The notes under the pieces were generated by a model that had not been told where the DNA came from, did not search any database, and was given only the letters and a program-made list of their open reading frames with translations. From positions 1 through 9,726 of the forward strand of contig CAITIF010000712.1 in the NCBI GenBank assembly GCA_903892365.1: a stretch of 9,726 nt of DNA. The letters are read 5' to 3'. Shown piece by piece: positions 1 to 5,461 of this stretch; the stretch's first letter is position 1; every line of letters begins with the position of its first letter. The DNA is from an uncultured Pirellula sp. Its GTDB lineage: Bacteria > Planctomycetota > Planctomycetia > Pirellulales > Pirellulaceae. A program made the position numbers and the translations under genes.

Positions 1-777
1 GCCGCCTGTTATGACCACTTGCAAGGGACCTGCTTGGTTTCCAAAACTTGCGTGCTGGTGATCTGACCGGTACCTTCGAACCAAATGTCCGACCCCTCCC
101 ACCAAGGCAGCGTTGACCCCTGCCGAGATTGCTTCCGTCGTATTGGCGCCAGGCAAAACCGGTTGAGTATCCACAAGATGATTTCCAAGCCAAGGCAACT
201 GGTCTGTACCCGCCGCTAGCAGCTGAAGCGATAGCCCCAACCCAGGCATGATGGCGCCACCGCGAAAAACGCCCTGGGAATCTACCAGATCGACCGTCAC
301 CGCCGTGCCTGCTTGCACCACGATGATCGATTGGATTTGAGAAGACTTTTTTTGTAATGCTTGACTCGCAGCATAAGAAGCCACCAGCCGATCGATCCCC
401 GTTTTGCTAGGTTCGTCGACTCGCATCGGCATCGGTACATCGCGGTAGCTGACAACGCGGACCAGATGATCGCACCCTTCGGATTTCAACACCCCTCGAA
501 GATGTTCCAACGCGGTCCTCTGAACGCAGGATATCAGCCACTCTTCATTGTTAGGCTGCTTCGACAACTGCTTTACGAGCCAAGAATAAGCATCCAAATC
601 CTGGATGGAGCACCATTTTTGGTTCGGTTCAGACTCTTGTTCCGGAGAGGGCTTTCGAACGTGTGGCGCAACCGTTGCCGACCAAGAGAGACGAAAAACA
701 CGCTGGTTTGAAAACGTCTCTCCTTTGGCAAGTCGCGTTGCACGAAGGCCGCTATTGCCAATATCGACCAGAATCAT
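1..777 (-). CDS. coaX: Type III pantothenate kinase (CoaX), C-terminus cut by window edge
   Basis: Phosphorylates pantothenate with ATP, the first step of coenzyme A synthesis, in the cytoplasm. The frame is open from an ATG at 777-775 to base 1, giving 259 residues with no stop, so the last part lies outside the window. Family landmarks are visible: the N-terminal phosphate-binding motif DIGNS (residues 5-9), PSKTGIDRL (123-131) with the catalytic-base Asp129, AGTAVTVDLV (156-165), GGAIMPG (174-180), NTTEAI (about 213-218) and VITGG at the edge. The ATG overlaps the obg stop as ATGA (777-774), which fixes the start and suggests coupled translation. Odd point: residue 155, just before AGTA, is Gln (CAA), where the family normally has Asp. 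CoaX is the PanK type that differs from E. coli CoaA. The identification is firm; activity is not proven because of Gln155. Confidence 0.92.
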   Translation of the reverse strand, partial: MILVDIGNSGLRATRLAKGETFSNQRVFRLSWSATVAPHVRKPSPEQESEPNQKWCSIQDLDAYSWLVKQLSKQPNNEEWLISCVQRTALEHLRGVLKSEGCDHLVRVVSYRDVPMPMRVDEPSKTGIDRLVASYAASQALQKKSSQIQSIIVVQAGTAVTVDLVDSQGVFRGGAIMPGLGLSLQLLAAGTDQLPWLGNHLVDTQPVLPGANTTEAISAGVNAALVGGVGHLVRRYRSDHQHASFGNQAGPLQVVITGG

Positions 778-1796
778 TGCAAGACGGGAGCTGGCTCGGC
801 AGCGCTCTGCTCAGAAAGAAGGGAAGCGATTTTGGTGACCAGTTGGTTCAAGCCTGCCCCAGTAACTGCAGAAATTAGAAACACATCTTTTCTGCCCAGG
901 TTTTCACACATCATTTCATGGATGGCCTTGGCATCGGGCAATTCCGATTTGGTGATCGCAAGAATCTCAGGACGTTTCGCAAGCTCGTCGCTGTAATCTG
1001 CTAGTTCTTTTCGAATGGCATGATAGTTCGCAATGGGATCCGTTTGATCCATGGGCATTGGCTCAACCAAGTGAACCAAAATCCCAGCGCGCATGATGTG
1101 CCTTAGAAAATCATGACCAAGCCCATGCCCCTGAGCCGCACCCTCGATCAGACCAGGAATGTCAGCCAGAACAAAGTTTCGATCGATGTCTACGGACACC
1201 AAACCTAAATTCGGGAACTTGGTCGTGAATGGATAGTCCGCAATCTCGGGCCTTGCTCGCGACAAACGGCTTAGCAAAGTGCTTTTGCCTGCGTTGGGCA
1301 TTCCAATCAAGCCAACGTCAGCAATCGTCTTCAGCTCCAAAATCAACCGACGCTGTTCGCCAAGACCGCCCGAAGTTGTTTCTCGTGGAGCCTGGTTGGT
1401 GGACGACTTGAAATGGTAGTTTCCCCAACCACCACGACCACCGCGGGCGGCGACCATTTCGTCCCCGTCGTTGACTAAATCCCGAAGGACGATTCCCGAT
1501 TCTTTGTCGAGCAGTACCGTACCAGGTGGGACTTCGAGAACATAGTCCGAGCCGGATTTCCCATGGCAATTGGCCCCGAGACCGGGCGAACCCGATTCAG
1601 CTCGCCAGTGCCTTTGATGCGCGAAAGCAACAAGAGAATTCACGCCAGCACGAGCGCGAATGATAATGCTTCCGCCACTCCCACCGTCGCCACCACAAGG
1701 GCCGCCACGAGGAACGTGTTTTTCGCGGCGGAATGCCATACACCCATTACCGCCCCGACCAGCAATGGCTTCGATTTCGACGCGGTCGACGAACAT
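774..1796 (-). CDS. obg: Obg/CgtA GTPase, ribosome assembly
   Basis: Obg GTPases bind the large ribosomal subunit during late assembly and link it to growth and stress control. The 340-residue protein starts with the glycine-rich Obg fold (about 1-158, with MFVDRVEIEAIAGRGGNG at the N-terminus). The G domain follows: P-loop GMPNAGKS (165-172), switch I Thr191/Thr192 in YPFTT, switch II DIPGLIEGA (212-220) and a G5-like SAVTG (309-313). The G4 position reads ITKSEL, so TKSE (282-285) replaces the usual NKxD. There is no C-terminal OCT domain; the protein ends in a short Ala/Pro tail, and the length is normal for the compact form. The ATG is 48 bases after the rpmA stop with no clear Shine-Dalgarno, and the stop overlaps coaX by four bases. 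The rpmA-obg order is the classic one. Confidence 0.97.
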   Translation of the reverse strand: MFVDRVEIEAIAGRGGNGCMAFRREKHVPRGGPCGGDGGSGGSIIIRARAGVNSLVAFAHQRHWRAESGSPGLGANCHGKSGSDYVLEVPPGTVLLDKESGIVLRDLVNDGDEMVAARGGRGGWGNYHFKSSTNQAPRETTSGGLGEQRRLILELKTIADVGLIGMPNAGKSTLLSRLSRARPEIADYPFTTKFPNLGLVSVDIDRNFVLADIPGLIEGAAQGHGLGHDFLRHIMRAGILVHLVEPMPMDQTDPIANYHAIRKELADYSDELAKRPEILAITKSELPDAKAIHEMMCENLGRKDVFLISAVTGAGLNQLVTKIASLLSEQSAAEPAPVLQ

Positions 1797-1844
1797 TGTT
1801 CTACGTTCAAATCTGTTGAGGCGGTTTCAAATGCTACTTAATAC

Positions 1845-2123
1845 TTAAGCAGTGGCTGCAGCAGCAGCGGCAACTTCGGTTGCTGGGCGGACGTTGATGC
1901 GACGACCTTCACGGTCGAAGTAAACATTTCCTTCGATCAAAGAAAACAAAGTGTAATCTTTGCCCATTCCGACGTTGCGACCTGGGTGCCACTTCGTTCC
2001 AACTTGACGGATCAAGATATTGCCCGAGAAGACTTTCTCTCCACCGAACTTCTTTACGCCACGTCGTTGTGCGTTGGAGTCACGACCGTTTCGTGTTGAC
2101 CCCTGACCTTTTTTGTGTGCCAT
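1845..2123 (-). CDS. rpmA: 50S ribosomal protein bL27
   Basis: bL27 sits in the large subunit, with its N-terminal tail reaching towards the peptidyl-transferase centre. The 92-residue protein begins [16 protein letters not shown] and carries the family block [19 protein letters not shown], then [19 protein letters not shown]. The N-terminus starts directly at MAHKK, so it lacks the cleavable extension seen in Firmicutes. The C-terminus ends in a run of alanines ([11 protein letters not shown]), longer than in typical bL27. No Shine-Dalgarno precedes the ATG (bases upstream read actttgctcg on the minus strand). It leads the rpmA-obg-coaX operon. The usual partner rplU (bL21) is not upstream: the neighbouring gene there encodes an unrelated exported protein. 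Confidence 0.99.
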   Translation of the reverse strand: MAHKKGQGSTRNGRDSNAQRRGVKKFGGEKVFSGNILIRQVGTKWHPGRNVGMGKDYTLFSLIEGNVYFDREGRRINVRPATEVAAAAAATA

Positions 2124-2188
2124 CGAGCAAAGTACCTATACCAAATCAGTCTATCAATGTGCTGAAATTCCGCCGGTTGCGGGGCACT

Positions 2189-2217
2189 ATTCTAGCGGTA
2201 GATCCATTGATAATCAA
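2189..2217 (-). promoter_or_regulatory. Predicted sigma70-like promoter for rpmA-obg-coaX
   Basis: On the minus strand TTGATT (2217-2212) is followed after 17 bases by TAGAAT (2194-2189), matching 4/6 and 5/6 of the -35 and -10 consensus. The -10 box overlaps the TAG stop of the upstream exported-protein gene, so transcription would begin near 2182 and leave a leader of about 59 bases before rpmA. This would give the ribosomal operon a promoter of its own. It is a pattern match only. Confidence 0.5.
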
Positions 2218-3352
2218 GGCGTTCTTTTAGATTGAACTGCTCAAGGGCATCCTTCATTCGAAGCTTAGCGTCAAGGCTCGATATCTCCTTTTGTAAAGCC
2301 ACGACTTCGGTAGCGATGCTCTGCGCCTTCACTTTGGTAACGCTATCCTTGTTGATATCGCCAGAAACCTGGCTCCATTCCGTTTTCCTTGATTTTAGCA
2401 ACGACCTCAAGCCATCGCGTTTTTCGCTGAGCAACGCTTCCTCGGCCGGAGCGGGCCCTGAGTATGCTGGCAAACCGAGCAAAATCTTGTCTTGAGCGAC
2501 ATCAAGTGCGTCGCCAGGACGCCAAAAATAGATCCGCAAGGTCTTTCTGTCGAAGTTCTTTTTCCCTTCGGAATCGATCCGGATTTTGTAGGCATTGGTT
2601 AGGCCACGCACATCGATGGCGAAAAAATCCAAACGTGGATCAACGTCAGTCCAAGTGGCTACCCCCCAGACCGAGTTGTCTGCTTCCAGATTCGCTTCGT
2701 CAATAAACAGACGTGAAATATCAATATGGTCGTGCAGCTTCTTGCCTACTCGTTCGCGGGCCGCAATTGCATCGCGAGCTGCTGGCAAAATCTGTGCGTC
2801 GATACTCAAGTTGCGTTCTTTGCTGACAATCGTAAACCGAGGTAGAAAGCGAACTCCTTCGCGCTTCATTTCAGCGGGATCGCTAGGAATTTCCTGAGTC
2901 CCATCTGGGGTTTCCACCTTGGGATGGAGGTCCGACCCTACGTACCGAACCTTGTAGACCAAGTACCAAACGACTTTTCGCTCCATTTCTCCAGAAGGAG
3001 TTGGGAGATCGACTTCAATTAGTCTCGCAGGCTTGAACGAAAATTCGAGCCCCCATACTTCATGGCGAAAAGTCACGTCCTTGGAAAGGCTGACCAGCGT
3101 CTCGGACGGAGAGGCAAAGAAAGGCTTGTTTTCAGGGAAGTCAGGCGCCGCCCACTCGAGTTCCGGATGATTTCGCAGAAAATCAAGATCATAGGGCCCA
3201 AGCGCGGTGTCTTCGGCATCCTGGTCAGGGGGAACAACCGTTAAAACCCCTTCAGCCAGCTTTCGCCCACTTTCTGTTTGGGAAAAAGCATTCCCAGAAC
3301 AAGCGAAAACGCCCATCGACACGCAAAGACTATACAAAACCCATGTTTTCAC
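2192..3352 (-). CDS. Exported protein of unknown function
   Basis: I do not recognise this family. The frame is open from a GTG at 3382, but the GTG at 3352-3350 (MKTWVLYSLC...) gives a cleaner Sec signal peptide: Lys near the start, a hydrophobic core, and likely cleavage after NAFS. The mature protein then has about 360 residues. Its middle (roughly residues 90-290, counted from 3382) looks like mixed beta structure with segments such as EVWGLEFSFKPARLIEVDLP and WYLVYKVRYVG, followed by RLDFFAIDVRGLTNAYKIR. The last 80 residues are charged and helical, a likely coiled coil (VVALQKEISSLDAKLRMKDA). No catalytic motif, metal site or membrane anchor is visible. It has its own promoter and ends next to the rpmA promoter. 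It is probably periplasmic and planctomycete-specific; that is inference from the signal peptide and lack of recognisable relatives. Confidence 0.85.
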   Translation of the reverse strand: MKTWVLYSLCVSMGVFACSGNAFSQTESGRKLAEGVLTVVPPDQDAEDTALGPYDLDFLRNHPELEWAAPDFPENKPFFASPSETLVSLSKDVTFRHEVWGLEFSFKPARLIEVDLPTPSGEMERKVVWYLVYKVRYVGSDLHPKVETPDGTQEIPSDPAEMKREGVRFLPRFTIVSKERNLSIDAQILPAARDAIAARERVGKKLHDHIDISRLFIDEANLEADNSVWGVATWTDVDPRLDFFAIDVRGLTNAYKIRIDSEGKKNFDRKTLRIYFWRPGDALDVAQDKILLGLPAYSGPAPAEEALLSEKRDGLRSLLKSRKTEWSQVSGDINKDSVTKVKAQSIATEVVALQKEISSLDAKLRMKDALEQFNLKERLDYQWIYR

Positions 3353-3428
3353 GGCAAAACATCCACTGTTTGACACTCTCACAGATGAAGAGTCTCGCCG
3401 ACGAATGGCTGGACCCCTTCAAAAACAT

Positions 3429-3478
3429 ACCCGGAGTATAATTCGCCGCGCCAAGTCGCGCAATCGAAAACTCCGGGT
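3429..3478. repeat. Perfect 9-bp inverted repeat enclosing a promoter
   Basis: ACCCGGAGT at 3429-3437 is the exact reverse complement of ACTCCGGGT at 3470-3478. The 32 bases between them hold the predicted -35 box and most of the -10 box, plus a smaller CGCG/CGCG pair (3447-3450 with 3457-3460). The arrangement fits a two-site repressor target or an upstream structured element; chance cannot be excluded. Confidence 0.6.
3435..3463 (-). promoter_or_regulatory. Predicted sigma70-like promoter for the exported-protein gene
   Basis: On the minus strand TTGCGC (3463-3458) and TATACT (3440-3435) are separated by exactly 17 bases; the -10 matches 5/6 and the -35 matches 3/6 of consensus. Transcription would start near 3428, about 45-75 bases before the candidate GTG starts at 3382 and 3352. 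The promoter lies between the arms of a 9-bp inverted repeat, and one arm covers half of the -10 box. Confidence 0.5.
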
Positions 3479-3510
3479 TAGCAAAATTTTTGAGTAAGGT
3501 CCTGAACGTA

Positions 3511-3545
3511 CTGGGGTGGTCGTAACGAATTACGCCATTCCCCAG
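3511..3545. repeat. Imperfect stem-loop, intergenic
   Basis: CTGGGG (3511-3516), TGG (3517-3519) and CGTAA (3521-3525) pair with TTACG (3530-3534), CCA (3535-3537) and CCCCAG (3540-3545), giving 14 pairs around a CGAA loop with one- and two-base bulges. It lies downstream of the small basic gene and upstream of the exported-protein promoter, both on the minus strand. Neither strand has a T-run after it, so it is not a standard intrinsic terminator; it could be a processing or stability element. Confidence 0.5.
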
Positions 3546-3553
3546 CCAAAACA

Positions 3554-3601
3554 CCGGTGGACTGCCCAAGAGTTGACAAACAACCAAACACCAACCACCG
3601 G
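3554..3601. repeat. 7-bp inverted repeat, intergenic
   Basis: CCGGTGG (3554-3560) is the reverse complement of CCACCGG (3595-3601), with 34 bases between. Read on the minus strand, the second arm is followed by TGTTTTGG, a weak T-rich stretch, so it could be a poor terminator for the small gene ending at 3620. A perfect 10-base palindrome, GACTCGAGTC (3608-3617), lies between that stop and this repeat. Confidence 0.3.
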
Positions 3602-3619
3602 CTGACTGACTCGAGTCGA

Positions 3620-3709
3620 CTACTTCTTGCGATGTCGAATCCTGGCTCGCATGCGTCTCTTTTTACGACCGATCTTCCGTCGCCCCCGCCCAGTTTTCTT
3701 TACACCCAC
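3620..3709 (-). CDS. Very small, highly basic protein (about 29 residues)
   Basis: A GTG at 3709-3707 opens a frame to TAG at 3622-3620. The product would have 29 residues, 17 of them Lys or Arg, with the core GRKKRRMRARIRHRKK at the C-terminus. A strong Shine-Dalgarno AGGAG (3723-3719 on the minus strand) stands nine bases before this GTG; a second in-frame GTG at 3715 has only three bases of spacing, and a TAG at 3724-3722 blocks any longer start. The motif is unusual here because neighbouring genes mostly lack one. Such size and charge recall accessory ribosomal proteins (bTHX, or the AURKAIP1/COX24-domain protein bS22), but I cannot assign a family. It lies between cysH and the exported-protein gene, with about 146 bases after cysH and no clear promoter, so it may depend on readthrough. 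It could also be a chance frame. Confidence 0.55.
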   Translation of the reverse strand: MGVKKTGRGRRKIGRKKRRMRARIRHRKK

Positions 3710-3718
3710 GAACACACA

Positions 3719-3723
3719 CTCCT
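3719..3723 (-). promoter_or_regulatory. Shine-Dalgarno AGGAG deciding the start of the small basic gene
   Basis: AGGAG reads on the minus strand at 3723-3719, nine bases before GTG 3709-3707 and three before GTG 3715-3713. The spacing favours the shorter, 29-residue product. Confidence 0.55.
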
Positions 3724-3855
3724 AATCAGTCGCGAACAAGTCAACTTGCTCACATTTTCAATGAATTTACGTTACAAAAACCTTGCGAACGTAGAACGCC
3801 CGCAGACGCAAGCCACGTAGAGTAACACAAACCCCCTGACTTCGGCAATAGCTCG

Positions 3856-4704
3856 TTAGTCCTGAGTGTGAAGTCCGCACTCGGTTTTTCCCGTGCCGCT
3901 CCACCGACCTGCTCGTTCATCCTCCCCAAACGTTACCGAACGTGTGCACGGCTTGCAGCCGATGCTGGTATAGCCCGCATCGTGAAGCGGGTTGTAAGGG
4001 ATCTTCAGCTTGATGATTCGATCCCAAACGTTTTTTTTGGTCCAGTTCGCTAGAGGGCTGACTTTGACCAGATGAAACTTCTTATCCCACCCCACAATCG
4101 GCGCAACTGCCCGATCTGGACTTTGATCGCGACGAATCGCACTTGCCCAAGCATGCATTCCAAGGGCCGCCTTTTTGAGAACCGTCAACTTCCGATCGTT
4201 ACAGCATTGCGTCGGATTGATCACGTACAGCGGCCCGCCATGGAGCTTTTCGTACTCGGCAACACTCAACTCTGGACGCAAAAGCTCGACTTCAATTCCG
4301 TAAAGCTTTGCAACTTGGTCTCGCAATGCCAGCGTTTCCTCAAACTGATAGCCCGTATCGAGATTAAAAACCCAGGTTTTAGGAGAGATCCGAGAAAGCA
4401 TTTCCAGGATCGTCATTCCCTCGGGGCCAAAAGCAGTGGCCATGGTGAACTTGTCCCCAAACCTTGCTATCGCCCACTCTAAAATGGCCTCGGGCTCGGC
4501 GGTTTCCAGCTTTGCACTTTGCTCTGCCAAATCAGCCAAAAGCTCGGCGGTTGGCAGCAGAGGTGGGTTCGCAGCCTGCGATCCTATCAACCCTGAACTC
4601 TCGTTTTCGTCGTCTGGGGAAGGGGCGTGAAGGAGATGCGGGCGATCAGGCAAGGTGGTTCTGCGCGAAAAAATAGGTGAATTAAGCTCAGGTCGGCGCA
4701 GCAC
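3856..4704 (-). CDS. cysH: APS/PAPS reductase, iron-sulfur type (CysH)
   Basis: Reduces adenylyl sulfate (or its 3'-phospho form) to sulfite with thioredoxin or a similar donor, in assimilatory sulfate reduction. The 282-residue frame shows the PP-loop-type site ATAFGPEGMTILEML (89-103), the NLDTGYQFEET block (114-124), a CC pair (Cys167-Cys168), CKPC (Cys250, Cys253) and the C-terminal catalytic motif KTECGLH (Cys276). The CC and CxxC pairs are the ligands of the [4Fe-4S] cluster that marks APS-using reductases, so APS is the more likely substrate. The first 50 or so residues are a Pro/Ser-rich extension that the core does not need. The GTG start at 4704 lies about 28 bases after a predicted transcription start; a TTG at 4653 is an alternative, and a TGA at 4767-4765 ends the upstream frame. 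No sulfate adenylyltransferase or sulfite reductase gene is nearby. Confidence 0.95.
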   Translation of the reverse strand: MLRRPELNSPIFSRRTTLPDRPHLLHAPSPDDENESSGLIGSQAANPPLLPTAELLADLAEQSAKLETAEPEAILEWAIARFGDKFTMATAFGPEGMTILEMLSRISPKTWVFNLDTGYQFEETLALRDQVAKLYGIEVELLRPELSVAEYEKLHGGPLYVINPTQCCNDRKLTVLKKAALGMHAWASAIRRDQSPDRAVAPIVGWDKKFHLVKVSPLANWTKKNVWDRIIKLKIPYNPLHDAGYTSIGCKPCTRSVTFGEDERAGRWSGTGKTECGLHTQD

Positions 4705-4738
4705 ACTCAGGTCACGACCGAGGAATCGAACTGATAAG

Positions 4739-4768
4739 ATAATACCGACCAGGCTCCAACTAGGTCAA
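4739..4768 (-). promoter_or_regulatory. Predicted sigma70-like promoter for cysH
   Basis: On the minus strand TTGACC (4768-4763) is followed after 18 bases by TATTAT (4744-4739); each box matches 5/6 of consensus. It is the best promoter match in the window. The predicted start near 4732 leaves a leader of about 28 bases before GTG 4704, which supports that start. Confidence 0.65.
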
Positions 4769-4911
4769 GCTGAAGCGAAATTCGGGCTGACGGATACGAC
4801 CATTTCCGATACTCTCGTCATTGCGTTCCGGTATCGTTCAGTACGATCGCTCCTGCACCGTTTTCCGATTCCAGCTTTCGTTTCACCACGCAATAAGGTC
4901 TCATTCGAACC

Positions 4912-5421
4912 ATGCCAATCTACGAATTCTATTGCAAGCCATGCCATACGGTGTTCAGCTTCTTTGCTCGCTCGATGAACCAAGCCGCAAATCCCAAATG
5001 CCCCAAATGCGGACACAAAAAGCTCGACAAAAAAATTTCGCGATTCGCAATTTCCAAGGGATTAACGGAAAGCAGCGCTTCGCCCGACCCATTTAGCAAC
5101 GTCGACGAAAGCAAAATGGAGCAACTGATGATGGAAATGGCTCCTCATCTGGAAGAAGGTGGGGATGGCCCCGAAGACCCTCGCCAAATGGCTGGCCTGA
5201 TGAAGCGCATGTTCGAAATGACCGGCATGGAACCCAATGGAGCGATGCTTGAAGCGATGCGCCGCATGGAGGCCGGCGAAGACCCCGACAAAATCGACGA
5301 AGAAATGGGGGATGCCCTGGACGGCGATGGCGACCCGTTCGCCGCTCAAGCCAAAAAAGCAAACAAACTTTCTCGATTCTTCGAACCACCCAACGTGGAT
5401 CCCGAACTTTACGACCTGTAG
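4912..5421 (+). CDS. FmdB-family zinc-ribbon protein with Met-rich acidic tail
   Basis: The N-terminus (MPIYEFYCKPCHTVFSFF) is the FmdB/CxxC regulatory type: a small zinc ribbon with Cys8, Cys11, Cys30 and Cys33 as the likely ligands. The family's biochemical role is unsettled; the name comes from a formamidase-operon regulator. Most members have 60-110 residues, while this one has 169. The extra part holds 13 methionines between residues 69 and 132, in amphipathic-looking helices (QMAGLMKRMFEMTGMEPN), an EAGEDPDKIDEEMGDAL segment that resembles tails of longer FmdB proteins, and a PPNVDPELYDL end. It is the only plus-strand gene. It diverges from cysH and converges on the DUF1444-like gene with 40 bases between their ends. 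The ATG lacks a clear Shine-Dalgarno. It is cytoplasmic, with no signal peptide. Confidence 0.88.
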   Translation: MPIYEFYCKPCHTVFSFFARSMNQAANPKCPKCGHKKLDKKISRFAISKGLTESSASPDPFSNVDESKMEQLMMEMAPHLEEGGDGPEDPRQMAGLMKRMFEMTGMEPNGAMLEAMRRMEAGEDPDKIDEEMGDALDGDGDPFAAQAKKANKLSRFFEPPNVDPELYDL

Positions 5422-5461
5422 TGCATAGCCATGTATCCAACGCTTTACATCAACCCATGCC

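Noticed and set aside
2133..2156. TTGATA and TATAGG just upstream of rpmA as a promoter
   Set aside because: Only 11 bases separate the boxes; the pair at 2189-2217 fits much better.
3782..3812. CTTGCG/CGCAAG repeat after cysH as a terminator
   Set aside because: Six pairs around a 19-base loop with no T-run; too weak.
3557..3820. 87-codon open frame on the plus strand across the small basic gene
   Set aside because: Low-complexity product without family features, no Shine-Dalgarno, and it opposes the better-supported minus-strand frame.
4821..4847. TTGCGT/TACGAT as a plus-strand promoter for the FmdB-type gene
   Set aside because: Spacer of only 15 bases and mediocre boxes; not strong enough to annotate, although some promoter must lie in 4769-4911.
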